Part shown: positions 1 to 11,805 of the stretch, in pieces
How positions within the stretch are numbered: position 1 is the first letter of the stretch
How the letters are laid out: every line of letters begins with the position of its first letter
Assembly (NCBI GenBank): GCA_963669155.1
Contig: OZ022585.1
Span: forward strand, 13,409,269 to 13,473,268
Direction: 5' to 3'
From: Arbacia lixula
Lineage: Eukaryota; Echinodermata; Echinoidea; Arbacioida; Arbaciidae
DNA length: 64,000 nucleotides
Made by a program: the position numbers and the translations under genes
Notes under the pieces: generated by a model
Told to the model about the DNA's origin: nothing
The model's database searches: none
What the model saw: only the letters and a program-made list of their open reading frames with translations

Positions 1-1000
1 AGTACTGATGCTCGGAACTTCTCCAGCTTTAGGATGTAGCATTTGTTCACTACACACCTATCTGTCATGGTATTTATTTGTTGACATCACTATATTTCAT
101 ACGATAATTATTAACGATCTAAAAGACTTTGTCGCCAGGCCCTTAACACAAGCCATCTATTATTGACATGTACAAGTAATCCAAAGCTAACCAAATGCAC
201 GTCAACCTAAACAAATTTGATATACATTTTGAAGGGGAAAAAAAAGGTATGGTAACGTTTTAGTATTCATATTGTGGACCTCTCCGGTGCACAATCTCAC
301 ACAAAATACACACAAATTTATCACTTATAATATGCCACAAAATGTGCCAAATTACTCTGCCATGTATCAGGACTATACCCTCCCTTTTACATAAAGCCAA
401 CAATACTTTAATGCCTGGATGGCTCTGTCACTACAACTAATTCCCCATCCCCCTGAACTTAACATCTAAAGGTATACCTGTTTCCATGGCATGTCACAGC
501 TGTTAAGCCCATAGTCATACAGAAGTTCACGTCCTTCACTAATATCACTGTTGAATAAAGTAATTATCACAAACAACTAGAAATGGGAAGTTGAAACCCT
601 ACATACTTAAAAAGAACATGTCTTATCAACAAGAAACCTGTAGATATGGGGCAAGCATTTTATAAAAAATAACCAAAAGGTATAAAAGCACAAAATTTGG
701 ATTAGTCTGTGAAATCTATCTACCATACATTACTGCTATACATGTGCATGATATATCTAACAAATCACAAATTATAACAGCAAATAATTAACCAAGTTAT
801 TTTTAAGATATTTTCATAACATGTTTGTCAGTTTAGTTGCTTTGTTTGCCTTCAATTTAAAAGTCACGTTCCATCATGCCTAGGTAAATCACAAAATAGT
901 CTGTTTTTAAGAGAACTTTAACAAAAATTTATAATGAACAAAACATTGTTACCAAACGGTTGATTAGAAATCAGAAAGCAACTAGATGAATTCTCGAATG
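1..1000. other. AT-rich noncoding stretch
   Basis: No open frame, splice-bounded exon, RNA gene or clear repeat could be supported here. The sequence is AT-rich with short homopolymers, like the other intergenic or intronic spacers of the window. Confidence 0.5.
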
Positions 1001-1014
1001 CATGCAGTGGAAAT

Positions 1015-1166
1015 TTCCCAGTCAGCAAAGTATCTGGGCCTATATGGGCCCCATATGGGTTTTATGTGGGCAATATGGGGCCCATATATCCCATATGGGT
1101 CCCATTGCTGATTCCGATATGGGACCCATATGGGTTTTGCACTACCAAACCATCCGGGGCCCATAT
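1015..1166. repeat. Palindromic CCCATATGGG-type short repeat cluster
   Basis: About 150 bp is made of variants of the self-complementary word CCCATATGGG (for example CCCATATGGGTTTT and GGGCCCATAT), present in both orientations. The open frames on both strands here come from the palindromic repeat and are not genes. It may be a small non-autonomous fold-back or MITE-like element, but no target duplication was seen. Confidence 0.6.
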
Positions 1167-1645
1167 GCAATGAAGGAGGCATAAAAATAAACAGCTCTAA
1201 GAAGTGAAAAAAGCCTTACAACCCTACCCACATGGTTGACTCGGACAGAATTTTGTGGCACTGATATCACTCATAATTATAGGACAAGCTAATGTCCGTT
1301 CACCATGAACATAATGTAATGTTACTCACCATAGAGCAAACAGGCAGAGATGAGCTTTGCTATCATGCTCAATGACTTTCATCCTACAATTTCTTTCACA
1401 TCTTTCACCATGATTGCACAGCCTTCCAAGCCTTGGTCCTCTTCTTAGTTCAGCTGTTGCATCAATACTGCAGTATACAAAAATGATCCCATTAATGTTG
1501 ACAGCCATTACAATTTTGGGCTTTACTGAAAAAGAAATACCCCATTTACACACAAAGAAAATAAATACCTACTCCAATTCTTTTGTACGGAAGATTTTAT
1601 AATCTGCTTTACATCCAGCTAATGGATGTCGATCCCGGAGGGGTA

Positions 1646-1668
1646 GGGGGGGGGGGGGGGGGGGGGGG
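1646..1668. repeat. Poly(G) tract
   Basis: About 23 consecutive G residues, followed by more G-rich sequence to about 1710. Similar G or C runs occur near 2274, 2555, 2606, 8906, 12892, 17358, 20434, 29940, 30797 and 30860. Such runs can form G-quadruplexes and their length is prone to assembly error. Confidence 0.8.
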
Positions 1669-1909
1669 AGGGGATGGGGGGATATATCCCCCCAAAATTT
1701 CAGGTGGGGGGATGGCCTGTATGGTCGGAACATATAAAGGTATGCGGCATATTAAGGTATGCACCCATCATACGCATTGTGTCTTTGGGCAAATACGCCC
1801 TAGAAATAAGGTGCGTACCCTTATGGGCTTCCACCATACAATCATGCAAAAAAAAATTGAGGTCATAGAAATAAAATAAAATGGGGGAAAATTAAACACT
1901 TTGGCTAGA

Positions 1910-2630
1910 AAGTCATTTATAAAGTTTAAAAAGTTTCTACCGTAGAAGAGAATACCCCTCATACATTCTTCCCTCACTCTGTTCCCTTGCCAGAACCCCC
2001 GACATCAATTGTCCCCCCTTATCAGTGCGAGAAAACCGCATTTTTAATGCTCTGAGGTCTCTAAAATATGATTTTCACCCATCAATTCCTCATAAAATCA
2101 AGACCTTCGGAAAGAGGATGTTCCCTTTAATACCGCTACCAGAGCTCTGAAATGCAATTTTCACGCACCAATTTCTTAAAAAGTGTCCACCGTGGGAGGG
2201 GGATACCCCTTTCACACACCCTTCTCCCACTCGGTCCTTCCGCTCCTTCGCCAGGACCCTGACATCCATCATGCCCCCCCCCCCCCCTCATCAATGCTCT
2301 TAAATAAGATTTTCTCCCATCAATTTATCATAAATACAGTCCTTAGTGGAGAGAATATTCTATAACCAGTGCTCTGAAATGTGATTTTTACTCATCAATA
2401 TCTTAAACCGTGGGAGGGGGATACCCCCGCTCACATCTAGTATATCCAATCCCGGGCTCTTATCGTATACCTCATTTGCGCAATTACTAAATATAATACA
2501 TTTTGAATTGTGATTTCACACATTATTGTTTAAGTCCCTACCGTCTAAGGGAGAGGGGGGGGGGGGGGTGTGCCACTCTTTCAAACTGGAGTCCGACACC
2601 AATCACCCCCCCCCCCCCCCCCAACGGTCA
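1910..2630. repeat. Degenerate tandem repeat with poly(C) islands
   Basis: Several diverged copies of a unit of roughly 250-290 bp follow each other. Each has a 'GGGATACCCC' or 'GAATACCCC' box, a 'CTCTGAAATG(C/T)' box, an 'ATTTTCAC(C/G)CA(T/C)CAAT' box and a 'CCAGGACCCTGACATC' box followed by a C run. Copies are too diverged for exact borders. No coding capacity is evident. Confidence 0.6.
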
Positions 2631-2874
2631 CAAGAAATGAACACCTATAATCCAGCTACTTTGCGGTGGCCTAAAAACCTAACTCTTACACTTACCAAAG
2701 TTCCTTTCCATGCAATCTAAAAAAATATCTGTACACACTTCCAGTTCCATCTAACTCCTCACGCTCCTCTCTCCTGTTCGCCTCCTCCGCGTCAATTACC
2801 TCACCAGCATATTCTGCGATGAACTGTCCACTTGTGATTTTGTTAACAGAGACGACTACGCGACCTTCAGAGGA

Positions 2875-2945
2875 AATTAAAATTGAAGGTTGTACATTTG
2901 TCTTTCTTCAAGACGCACTTCATCGAGATGCATAGAGTGTATATG
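2875..2945 (-). CDS. Possible terminal exon of the interrupted gene
   Basis: On the minus strand a 'TTTTTACAG' acceptor sits just above 2945. Joined to the phase-2 donor at 3115, the frame runs about ten codons and then stops (about 2909). This would be a short C-terminal exon of the gene whose exon is split by the pogo-like transposon. The support is only phase compatibility and an acceptor-like sequence, so this is weak. Confidence 0.2.
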
Positions 2946-3350
2946 CGGTAAAACTGTAAAAACAATGACCAATAACAATGTGTTAATCATACACATTCGT
3001 AGATCATACCAATGAAGAAACCAATCCCCTTGATGAACTGAAGCTACTAAGGAAGAAAAAAGACAAAGAGAAAGAACCCAAATAAAAACTGATGAAAGAA
3101 AATGCATAGCTATACCTGCTACAAATGAGTCTACATTTATCAGTTGAAAGGTCTATTATGTTACCGTAATCTTTCACAAACCATGTCGTCAAATTATACG
3201 CTTTGTGAATTTGTCTCCTTCTAAATGTGATATTGGAAGACACAAGTGGCCTTCGCTCCTGGAGCCATACGCTGAAGGTGTCATAGTTCACTTTTGCACG
3301 GTCACCTGCTTTGTTATGTATATGTGTATGCCAATCCTTTCCAAGCAGTA

Positions 3351-3375
3351 GGGGAGACCGGGTCTAGTTGTTACA
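3351..3375 (+). repeat. Pogo-like element terminal inverted repeat, left
   Basis: The 25 bp match the reverse complement of 6922-6946 exactly. The repeat starts directly after a TA dinucleotide. Confidence 0.93.
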
Positions 3376-4312
3376 ATTTTCACATTTTCAGGTCTGTACA
3401 AAAAATGAATAGAGGAATCGACTTCATTTTTGCTTTGAGGATACCTTATGTCCTCCTTTAATTAAAAACAGTACAAACTTTGGGAGTCCAGATAATATAA
3501 ACAAGATATTACGTAATCAATAAACACAAAATTTTGTAACAACTTTCCCCGATGTTGGGGGAAGTTGTTACAGCACATGGGGTACTTTGTTACACCGTAG
3601 AAAGTCAACTCAAATCGGGTAATGCAGATCTGACTTGTTAGGTAATTGTTAATATTAACCTGTCTGGGTGTGCATGTTAGCCTATGCTGGGGTGTGTGGG
3701 TGTGTTGGGTGTGTGTGTGTGTGTGTGTGTGTGTATGCACGCTTGTGAATTTTGTGGGGTTTCTTATTTTATAATTATAGGATACACATTAATACTAACA
3801 TGGTTATTACTTTCAGATTTACATTAAAATTGATCATGGATAAATGGAATTAATTTGTTTAACCACTTACTAAACAAAGCAAACTTACTTCCAAAAGAAG
3901 CGTAAAAGTACATGACATGAGTACCGAACAGTGATTCAAAATAATTATGTATGCAACATAATTCTTGAAAACTCACAAGAAAGTCAACGATTTCATTTAT
4001 TTAAGAGTGTAACTTGTAAAATCTGGATAAGCTCAATTAAACAATATATGTCAGCATATACAATAATTTTCATTATCCAGATATTCAAAAATGAATTTAA
4101 ATGGGCTTTGAATACAGAATAAGAACAGAAAATGTTATGCAATGATGAATGTTCATGATTACAAAGGTTGACATCTAAAACTCCCAACAGTGGTTTATCT
4201 TAAATGATTAACTCCAATTTTGATCCCATAACCTGCTCCTACACACATTTTCATTTTGCACTCTTTCCAAATCAGACAAAGTATTCGTGATACTTATAAA
4301 AAGTAAGCGTAT

Positions 4313-6458
4313 TTAATCGCTGTCGCTGGACTCCATCAAACTACTGCCACAAATATCACAGATGTATGCAGTCCCAGATCTTCCAGGGGTGCACTCATAG
4401 TGGGACCATCCACTGCACTTCACACATTTAATCCACCGTTCACCAGGTGCAGAATTCGAGTAAGAGTCCCCACAAACCAAGCACTCACAGTCGGCAGGCT
4501 CTGCAAAGTTCTTCTTCTTGTTCACCCTTTTTTTAGTTGGTTTAAGTGTTTTGGCCTGCTTCTTCTGCTGTTGTTCTTGTTCCAGCTTCTCTTTCTCTGG
4601 TGTGCTGGTAAGAATGGCTGACATCCGCTTTCGTCTACCACCTCGTGCCTGCTTCCTTGGACCTGCTTTAGGGAAAGGCGCGATGACTTCAGGAGACTTG
4701 GTGATCGTCGTCATTCTAGGTGCGTCTCTGCTTGGTCCTGGCTGCATGCTATGTTGATCCTGCAGCATAGGAGAACCTACATTTTGCTCTGTATGTGGGT
4801 GTGACTCATCTTGACGGACCTCATCTGGGCGGACGAGTTCTGGTTCCTCTGGAACAACTTCAGCAGATTCATCTGAAGTTACCTCAGCTGGTTCAGCTTG
4901 GGTGGCCTCATGTGGGCGATCAGTTACATAGTTTGGAAGGAACTCGCTTTCATCGAAAATGTTGCGGTCGAATGGCGCAATTCCTGTGCATTGGAACCCC
5001 TTAGGGATGTTGGTCGCAGTTGCAGCCCGCGGAAGAGCTTCCTTCACTATTGCTGGAATGTCATAAATGGTCATTGTCTTCCCCGGATGAGACTTCATCC
5101 ATCCATCACTGGCCTCATTGACGAATTTCTTGAATGGGCCAAACACGCTTCGATCAAGCGGTTGAAGCTTGTGGGAGCAGTGAGGTGGGAAAGAGACAAG
5201 CACTATACCATGGTCGCGGCAGAAATTTATGACAGAAAGTGCAACATGAGACTCGTGATTATCCAGCAGGAGCAACACTGGATGATCCTTGGTGCACCTG
5301 GTCACTTCCTGAAAGTGTTTGAGGAACTTTAGGAAGTCATCTTCCTTCATCCAACCACTCGGATTAGCAGAACCACAGCATCCAGGTGGGCCGTTAGCTA
5401 TGAAATGCTCTCGAAAGTTCACTCGAGGGAAGACAAGCATTGGAGGTATGCTGTTTCCGCTTGCACTCACAGCAAAACAGACAGTCACAAGCGTCCCACG
5501 CTCTGCGCTTGTGACAGCTCCAACTTGTTTGACACCTTTTTGGGCTAAGATCTTTCTCGGCTGCTGAACTGTGGTGACCCCGGTCTCGTCACAGTTGTAT
5601 ATATCATTGACTGCAAACTTATACTTGTCAAGAACGGCTCCCAAGTTGTCGAAGAAGGTGTCAACATTTGCCTTGTTGAAGCTTGTGGCTCTGCTTAGGC
5701 TGGTTCCTTCTGGTGTCCGAATGGAAAGCTGTGGGTGCCTTTTCAAGAATTTTGCACACCATTCTACACCTGCTGTTTTGTTTTCATGCCACGTTTTTGG
5801 GCAGTTGATACTATTCTGGAGAGCGAATTGAAAACTTAGTTTCCTGAATTCTTTTGTAGTCAGTCCATAATAAATCTGCGAGGCGAAGATCACGTAGTTC
5901 ACTAACATATCTTCCTCTTCAGGGTTGAATACCATGCGTGGCTTCGCATAACCAGTTGTTGGAGTTTGTCCCTTGCGTATCTTAGAGCAATACCTCTGCA
6001 AAGTCATGAAGTTTACCTGCATAGAGTGAAAATAAAATTGGAAAGAAAATCATAACTTTCAAATCAGGTGCTATGCTTATATAATTCATATTCATGAGAC
6101 TAGTGATATAGGCATACCTTTCGACTAAAATTAAAATATAATTAATACTGATCATTTATGAGTTAAGATTTTATAAATCAAATAACAATGAAGTATACAT
6201 TTACAAGAAATATTTCGAAGCAGTCAGCTCTACTCCATATGCTGGATCATTAATCCAGCATGGAGGCCCCTTCCACAGCGCTGTAAAGAAATGCTTTGAT
6301 AAGCTTCTCTAATTCGCTGTATCTATACTCACATCAAACTGTTCTGCAACATTTCGAAGCGATTCGTTGTTATCTATCACACGCCTAGCTGCAACAGCCA
6401 TAACATCGTTAGGTGTTGAACCTCTGTTTGTTTTTCTTTTATAGTTACGTGGCATCAT
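4313..6458 (-). CDS. Pogo/Tigger-like DDE transposase with C-terminal PHD-like zinc finger (two exons)
   Basis: Exon 1 is 6458-6333 (ATG, 42 codons, ending at a GTGAGT donor). Exon 2 is 6016-4313 after a 'CTATGCAG' acceptor. The join is in phase and gives about 609 residues. The join completes an N-terminal psq-type helix-turn-helix (ending EQFDVNFMTLQRYCSK, residues about 15-60). A CENP-B-type second DNA-binding domain follows (about 70-150), then a DDE_1 catalytic core. The acidic residues are visible at about D185 (YNCDETGV), D294 (LLLLDNHESH) and D330 (KLQPLDRSVFGPFK). An acidic/Pro-rich linker and a basic patch (GPRKQARGGRRKR) lead to a C-terminal Cys/His cluster (CECLVCG..CVKCSGWSHYEC..CDICG) of PHD type, which may bind chromatin. 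No frameshift or stop interrupts the frame. The role is cut-and-paste transposition of its own element. Confidence 0.93.
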
Positions 6459-6921
6459 GAATCAGACTTCCTGTAGGAAACAAAATAAACCATAAATTCA
6501 ATTGAAAGTGCATTGGGGTAAGTTGTTACACCACTCGATTCTCCAGACGGGTCAAGTTGTTACACTGTAACAACTTGACCCAGTGCGTTTTCAAAAACTT
6601 GAACACACGTAGCCAATAGACAATCAAACATCACGTGTTGCTACTTTCACCAAAAGACAGCCAAAACACGCTTCTTTCAACCACAAACTTATCACTTATT
6701 GGAGAAAAATGGATTTGGTGTAATAAAGAAAAATCGAATTTTTCAAAATTTTACTCGGAGAGGTAAAAAAGTGTTTTTTGGACCTACCTTCTACATGTGA
6801 CGTCCAGGCAACACCAGATTTCGCATGTAGAGATCGTTGGCTATACGTATTGATTTGATATTACTTGTAGCGCCATCTTTTGATCACATTTGGAGAAAAT
6901 GACAGTGTAACAACTTGCCCG

Positions 6922-6946
6922 TGTAACAACTAGACCCGGTCTCCCC
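6922..6946 (-). repeat. Pogo-like element terminal inverted repeat, right
   Basis: Exact inverted copy of 3351-3375, followed by TA at 6947-6948. Confidence 0.93.
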
Positions 6947-7091
6947 TAGTTCAAGTTTGGTGAGCTCACCAATATGATAGCGGGATCCACGCGAAGAATT
7001 GATAAACTCCCCTTCCTTGATGAATCTATGAAATGAAGCTTTTTGTGTAGGAATGCACAAAGTGACTTCACTGTCTGAGCCTCCTGGATCT

Positions 7092-8493
7092 AAAAAAGAA
7101 TAAGACAGAAAAGGGAAACAAAGAAATGGGAAGTGAACAGAAATCTGATGGTCAAGGAGTGATAATACTCAAAGGGCATTTTAAAAAAAAGTGAAATGAT
7201 GTTAGTACAAAAAAATGGAACTCTAACATTTCTTTTTAAAGGCAATATACTGTACTGGGAATTGGGAAGACAAAAAGCCTTCCAAAGATGATCGTGAGCA
7301 ATCTCCTTACCAATGGTCTTAAATTCATGTATTGTCCATTTTAGAACCTTGCTGAAAGTTATTTGCCCTCAAATGATCCGCAATTACTGTCATTAGTGAT
7401 TAAATCACAAATCTTCCAAATGTTCGCAGTCAATGCCCAGCGGGCGATAATTTGCACATATTTATTCATCACGTATGCAAGAACGTACGAGGCTTGCATA
7501 CTTAATGAGGTAGTGAGGAGACCATTTCAATCGGTGATTACTAGCTTTCTAGTTGTCCATTTTCCACAAATTTAGTATTGTTTTAAAGGTCATACTTCAA
7601 AGCTTACGTTTTTTGGTATAAAAAATCATGTTCAGCATATTTTGGGGTGGATATTTGGGCCCAAATCATGAGAAAGAAATAAAATCTTTTCATCTAAGTT
7701 CAAATGAAATTTTCACATCAAAATAATCCTTGCGTCATTAAGATTTTGATATTGATTTAAAGTGTAGACATTTTTCTTTCAAAAAATGTAACAATAATGC
7801 AAGTACATGACGTACCAGAGTCAGGAACCAAGATAAATCATGCCTATGTTCCTCCAAAATGATTCGAACTGACAATGATTTGCCGGTGCGATAATCGAGC
7901 GTTCTGATTAGTCAACTCTGTCACATGAGTTCGGCGTGATCACCTAACCTGAGCGATCAGGATCGACACAACTCTTTGTCTTTCCCCGAAAGTATTAAAT
8001 CGTTTAAATTTGCTTTTGGGTTGTTTTCATGGGGGCTTGTTAAAATCATGTGTCGTTTGTGATTTTGATATTTATCAGCAAATGGCTGTACTTTTGTGCA
8101 AAACTTTTGGGAGGGAGGTTTCATACAGAAATTCAGTGACTCTTATATTGAATATTATTTTGCCCCGAAGAAGGCTCTTCAGTCCCATCCATACTATTAA
8201 GTGCTGGTGCAGTAAAGTCTTCATGACGATGCATGCGAGGCAAGAGTATAAGTCATACGTCTACGCCAATTAGTATGATCACTGTAATCTATTTAAAATG
8301 TTTATTATACAATGTACAGTGCAGCGTAGCAATACATGTGCTGAGCTCTAAGAAAGCTTCGTTTGATTAAGTAATTAGAATATATATCCATCTGTTCCAG
8401 ATGTTTGGCTAAATTGGTTCACATTAATTTTTATTAACTGGGTTATGAAACTTTTTTTAGATTCTGGCTCTGCACATATCCATTGCTTGCCCC

Positions 8494-8536
<43 letters not shown>

Positions 8537-10180
8537 GAACACACATCTAGACCTTGAAGCCATTTCAGAGAAGTGGCAATTGGCCAAATATTTATAGCAT
8601 TTTTTCTAAAATGGGCTAGCTGATGCGTATTAAGGACCTACGTACTCCTGCCCACTCTTATAGTTGCGGAGCAAACAAATCTCCATTTCTTTTCTAGAAC
8701 GTCAAGACTCCAAGGTACAAGTTACTCTTACTTGTTGAACTGCTCATGAATGGCAGTTCAACAATCTTCAGGTCACCTAAAAGATCTATTTAAGAACAGT
8801 GTAACTCCTGAGATGGGGAAGTTGCCCTGTATGATCATAATGATTTGATAAAGACCATGTTATTTTTTTGTTTTTGTTTTGTTAGTTTTTCACCAGCAAG
8901 ATGGAGGGGGGGGGGGGGGGGGGGAGGAGGGCGGCTTTTGTTGGCACTACCCTCTTCAAAGCATTAATAGCAGAATCTTAATACGTATTCAGGTCATTTC
9001 ATTGTTGCTGGAAACAAAGTGTTCAATCTCATCTTAGACTTACACATGACTCACAGCCTAAATATTGTTCTGTAATCAATATTATGAGCTCTGACCACAA
9101 TCTTATACAGTGTACATGTATCTTTAATAATCATGACTAAATACGCAATTCTGACTGGCTTTTCGACAATACAACGCGTATATTGCAAGAGTTGAAAACG
9201 AGGGCAATTAATATGTACATCGCATTGTCATGCGGTCAGTCAATATTGCTATTATTACCCACATCGGACATCTTGAGCTGTAGAAAAAATGTGGAATTTT
9301 GCTATCTTAATCGTAAATGTGAATTACAGCAGGCCTACACTGAACAGACTTTCCTAGCATTTCTGAAAAGTGACAAGAACAATTCCTGCTAGAAGTTAAA
9401 AAGGAAAAGGTAAAAAATTATTTCATGGTGCATCTTTTTTTGCATCATTGTACATCAATACATGCGCAAAAAACTGCTTAGCAATGGAGACTGTGCGGCA
9501 ATCTTTCAAGGTACCTTCAGAGCATGAAAATCATAAATCATTGCACACTATAAATAGCTTGGAAGATCGTGATAGCCTTTTGATCAAAGTTCCAGTTACA
9601 ATATGTAAAGGATAACTATTTTCTTCATTAAGGATAAACTGCAATAAACGTGTGACAATTATTCTTCTGCATTTTCTTTTTTCTTCTGACCTTGTATTAT
9701 CACAGGGAAAGCTTATAAAATCTTGGTCAATACGAAAAGATGAATTTTAAAAATATCCATATTCTTCCTTGGTTGCAGTTACCAAGGAAACCATATTCCA
9801 AACAAGTGGATGAAATAAGTTATACAAATCTTCTAATTGAACTTTGATCACTGAAGCTTTATCTTGCAGGTAATGTTCATTTATTTTTCCCCTTGAGAAT
9901 GCAAACTGCTATTACATTAATTAATTACATTTCTGAAGTAGGCATTCATTTTAACAGAAGTGGCTTGTTTGTCACAGGGAGAGTACTCTGCTTGTTTGAC
10001 TTCCTTGCTCATTGATTCTGTGTTACTTTTTAGTTTTAAAGACCGAACTTCAAATGAACTTCTATGTCAGACTTCAATAATATCGTGCATAGATAATTTG
10101 GCAAGATGAAAAAAATATACCCTTCTTTCGTGCTGATTTGTGCATTTTTGAAGCATCTCCAAACTTATCGAGATTCCTTG
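7092..10180. other. Noncoding AT-rich stretch with simple repeats
   Basis: No exon with good splice borders was found. The stretch contains a CA microsatellite at about 8499-8535 and a G run at about 8906-8928. The open frames present are short and lack family resemblance. It could be intron if the exons at 10184-11548 and 3116-7089 belong to one minus-strand gene, which the sequence does not prove. Confidence 0.5.
8499..8535. repeat. (CA)n microsatellite
   Basis: About 18 CA dinucleotides in a row. Confidence 0.9.
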
Positions 10181-10183
10181 TCA

Positions 10184-11548
10184 TCAAAAAAGTTTTCGTT
10201 CAGTCAGTTCAAGAAGAAGTGCTTGATCTTTTACAGTCTGTTGCAAATTTAATAGAAAACAATCATAGGCAGAACATAACAGGAAACTCTTTGATGTTTC
10301 AAACATCTTGGTAATTACTACAATAAATGTCAGAACGAGTACCTTTGACAGCAGATCATCCTCACCTTCTCCAAGTTCACTGACATTTACATGAAATTCT
10401 TCTTCTAGCTCTTTCATTGACTTAGAGGGTGAAATTTTTCGTAAAGCAAATCTTTGGCACGATGGACACAAAACACTATCTTCTTCTAAAAAAACCTCTT
10501 CATTAGCTGTTTGAAGCTGAACAAGAGATTCCTTAGAAAGAGTTGAACACAAATATTTCTTACCCTATGTCAAATTAGATCTGCAAAATGAACATGTTAC
10601 TTTAGCCTTTGTGCAATACGTATTTGTGATCTGTGTTTACTACAGAGTGGTAATAAGTCTGGAATGGATAAGGAATCGAGAGAAAATGCATTATTAAAAT
10701 CAGTCAAGGTACAGGAAACCTCAGTTTCTGAACTTAGATTACACATCAGATAATGAGACAATATACATGGAGGTCGCTCAATCTTTCTTGTTTTCTCAGG
10801 AGTATAAGTTTCAGATTTTAATTTTTCTGGTATATGTATTTTTGGCGGCATGCATCACAAATACATTTATGGACATCTACATTGGGACATTTTTCTTGAA
10901 TTAAAAGATTTAATGCTTCAGATGATGATGAAGATATAATACCTATTTGATGCCCTATTACAGAGTTGACATGGACCACATGGTGTTTTACCACATGGTG
11001 TCTTCTTCCTTACCCAAGGTCAAAGTTCTACTATTTAATGGTATGGGTGAGTAAAGACAATTTGGGCAAGTTAATGGCAGAACTTGGACAGAAGGAGAAA
11101 ACGTAGGTACGGATTGTGTTGGGTTATATTGTTCTGGGGGTCTGGGCAAATGGGATGGAGTATATCCAATTGTAGTCCCATGTTGAACAACATCATGGGA
11201 CTGGCCTATCTCCGGAGATCTGGGCAAATGGGAAGGGGAACATCCCGCTGTGGTCCCATGTCGCTGAGCATCATGAGACTGGCCTATCTCCGGAGGTCTG
11301 GGCAAATGGGAAGGGGAACATCCCGTTGTGGTTCCATGTCGCTGAGCATCATGGTCCGGAAGTCTGGGCAAATGGGACGGAGTACGTGTACACCCAAGTG
11401 AAGGCCGATGTCGCTGACAATCATAGGATGGGCCTACTTGTACCTCTGGGGGTCTGGGTGGGCAGGGCTTGGAAATCTGATTGCTCAGCTGCCCATCATG
11501 TTGACTGCTCATGTTACTCGACAGGAGTTCTGTGCAGTCATACTTGAT
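10184..11548 (-). CDS. Unrecognised multi-exon gene or decayed gene, Cys-containing with Pro/His repeats
   Basis: The proposed minus-strand exons start with 11548-11014, from a 'CTTGTTCTAG' acceptor to a 'TTGG|GTAAGG' donor. That exon holds about four copies of a 26-residue repeat of the type PSHLPRPPEIGQSHDAQRHG, encoded by a 78-bp DNA repeat. The next piece begins at 10942 in matching phase (intron of 71 nt) and contains KCPNVDVHKCICDACRQKY, but meets a stop near 10820. A different frame then stays open to about 10597 (ERPPCILSHYLMCNLSSETE). A further open piece (10552-10343, with DSVLCPSCQRFALRK) ends in a GT donor after DDLLSK and joins in phase to 10237-10184 (TVKDQALLLELTERKLF, stop). 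The paired cysteines suggest zinc binding. The frame change near 10820 and the too-short gap near 10565-10600 suggest decay or sequence error. I do not recognise the family. Confidence 0.4.
11080..11400 (-). repeat. 78-bp in-frame tandem repeat in a putative coding exon
   Basis: A 78-bp unit recurs about four times (clear copies start near 11203 and 11281) and keeps one minus-strand frame open, giving 26-residue Pro/His-rich repeats. The length is a multiple of three and the substitutions preserve the frame, which favours a coding role, although repeat geometry alone also favours an open frame. Confidence 0.7.
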
Positions 11549-11805
11549 CTAGAACAAGCCACAAAAAAGTCAATCAGTGAGAAGGCCTACCTAAAAATGT
11601 ACATTATGTTAAGTTACATTTCCTAAAAAAATAGAATGGAATTAATAAATGTGAACTTTTCCAGTCAAAATCTGATGGTATATCCCCTCGAAATCCCGAC
11701 AACGAAGGACTGTGTTCTTCTGCGTCCGCATACATGTATCATCGGAAATAAATCCTCCACTTTTTTTTTACAATCTTTCTTGCTGAAATGATTTATTACA
11801 CCCCT

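Larger units (their letters stand above)
3351..6946 (-). mobile_element. Complete pogo-like (Tc1/mariner superfamily) DNA transposon
   Basis: The element is 3,596 bp long. It is bounded by perfect 25-bp terminal inverted repeats that begin GGGGAGACCGGGTCTAG and continue with a TTGTTACA word, and it is flanked by TA dinucleotides (3349-3350 and 6947-6948), the target duplication expected for Tc1/mariner/pogo elements. A GTTGTTACA word recurs in subterminal DNA at both ends (about 3365, 3550, 3588, 6525, 6550, 6903 and 6922), suggesting multiple transposase-binding sites. It carries one two-exon transposase gene on the minus strand. A GT microsatellite lies inside at about 3706-3733. Perfect end repeats plus an open transposase frame imply a young, possibly active copy. 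Confidence 0.93.
3116..7089 (-). pseudogene. Host coding exon split by a pogo-like transposon
   Basis: Reading the minus strand, a pyrimidine-rich 'TTCTTTTTTAG' acceptor precedes an open exon from 7089 to 6947. The pogo-like element (6946-3351) follows, and the exon resumes at 3348 and runs to an 'AGCAG|GTATAG' donor at 3116/3115. If the element and one copy of the TA duplication are taken out, the 376-nt exon is open throughout in one frame (about 124 codons). It encodes a basic, aromatic-rich peptide containing 'KASFHRFIKEGEF', 'RYHIGELTKLELLLGKDWH' and 'TFSVWLQERRPLVSSN'. I do not recognise the family. The continuous frame across the insertion site is strong evidence that the element landed in coding sequence. 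The gene copy may therefore be broken, heterozygous, or one of several paralogues. Confidence 0.6.
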
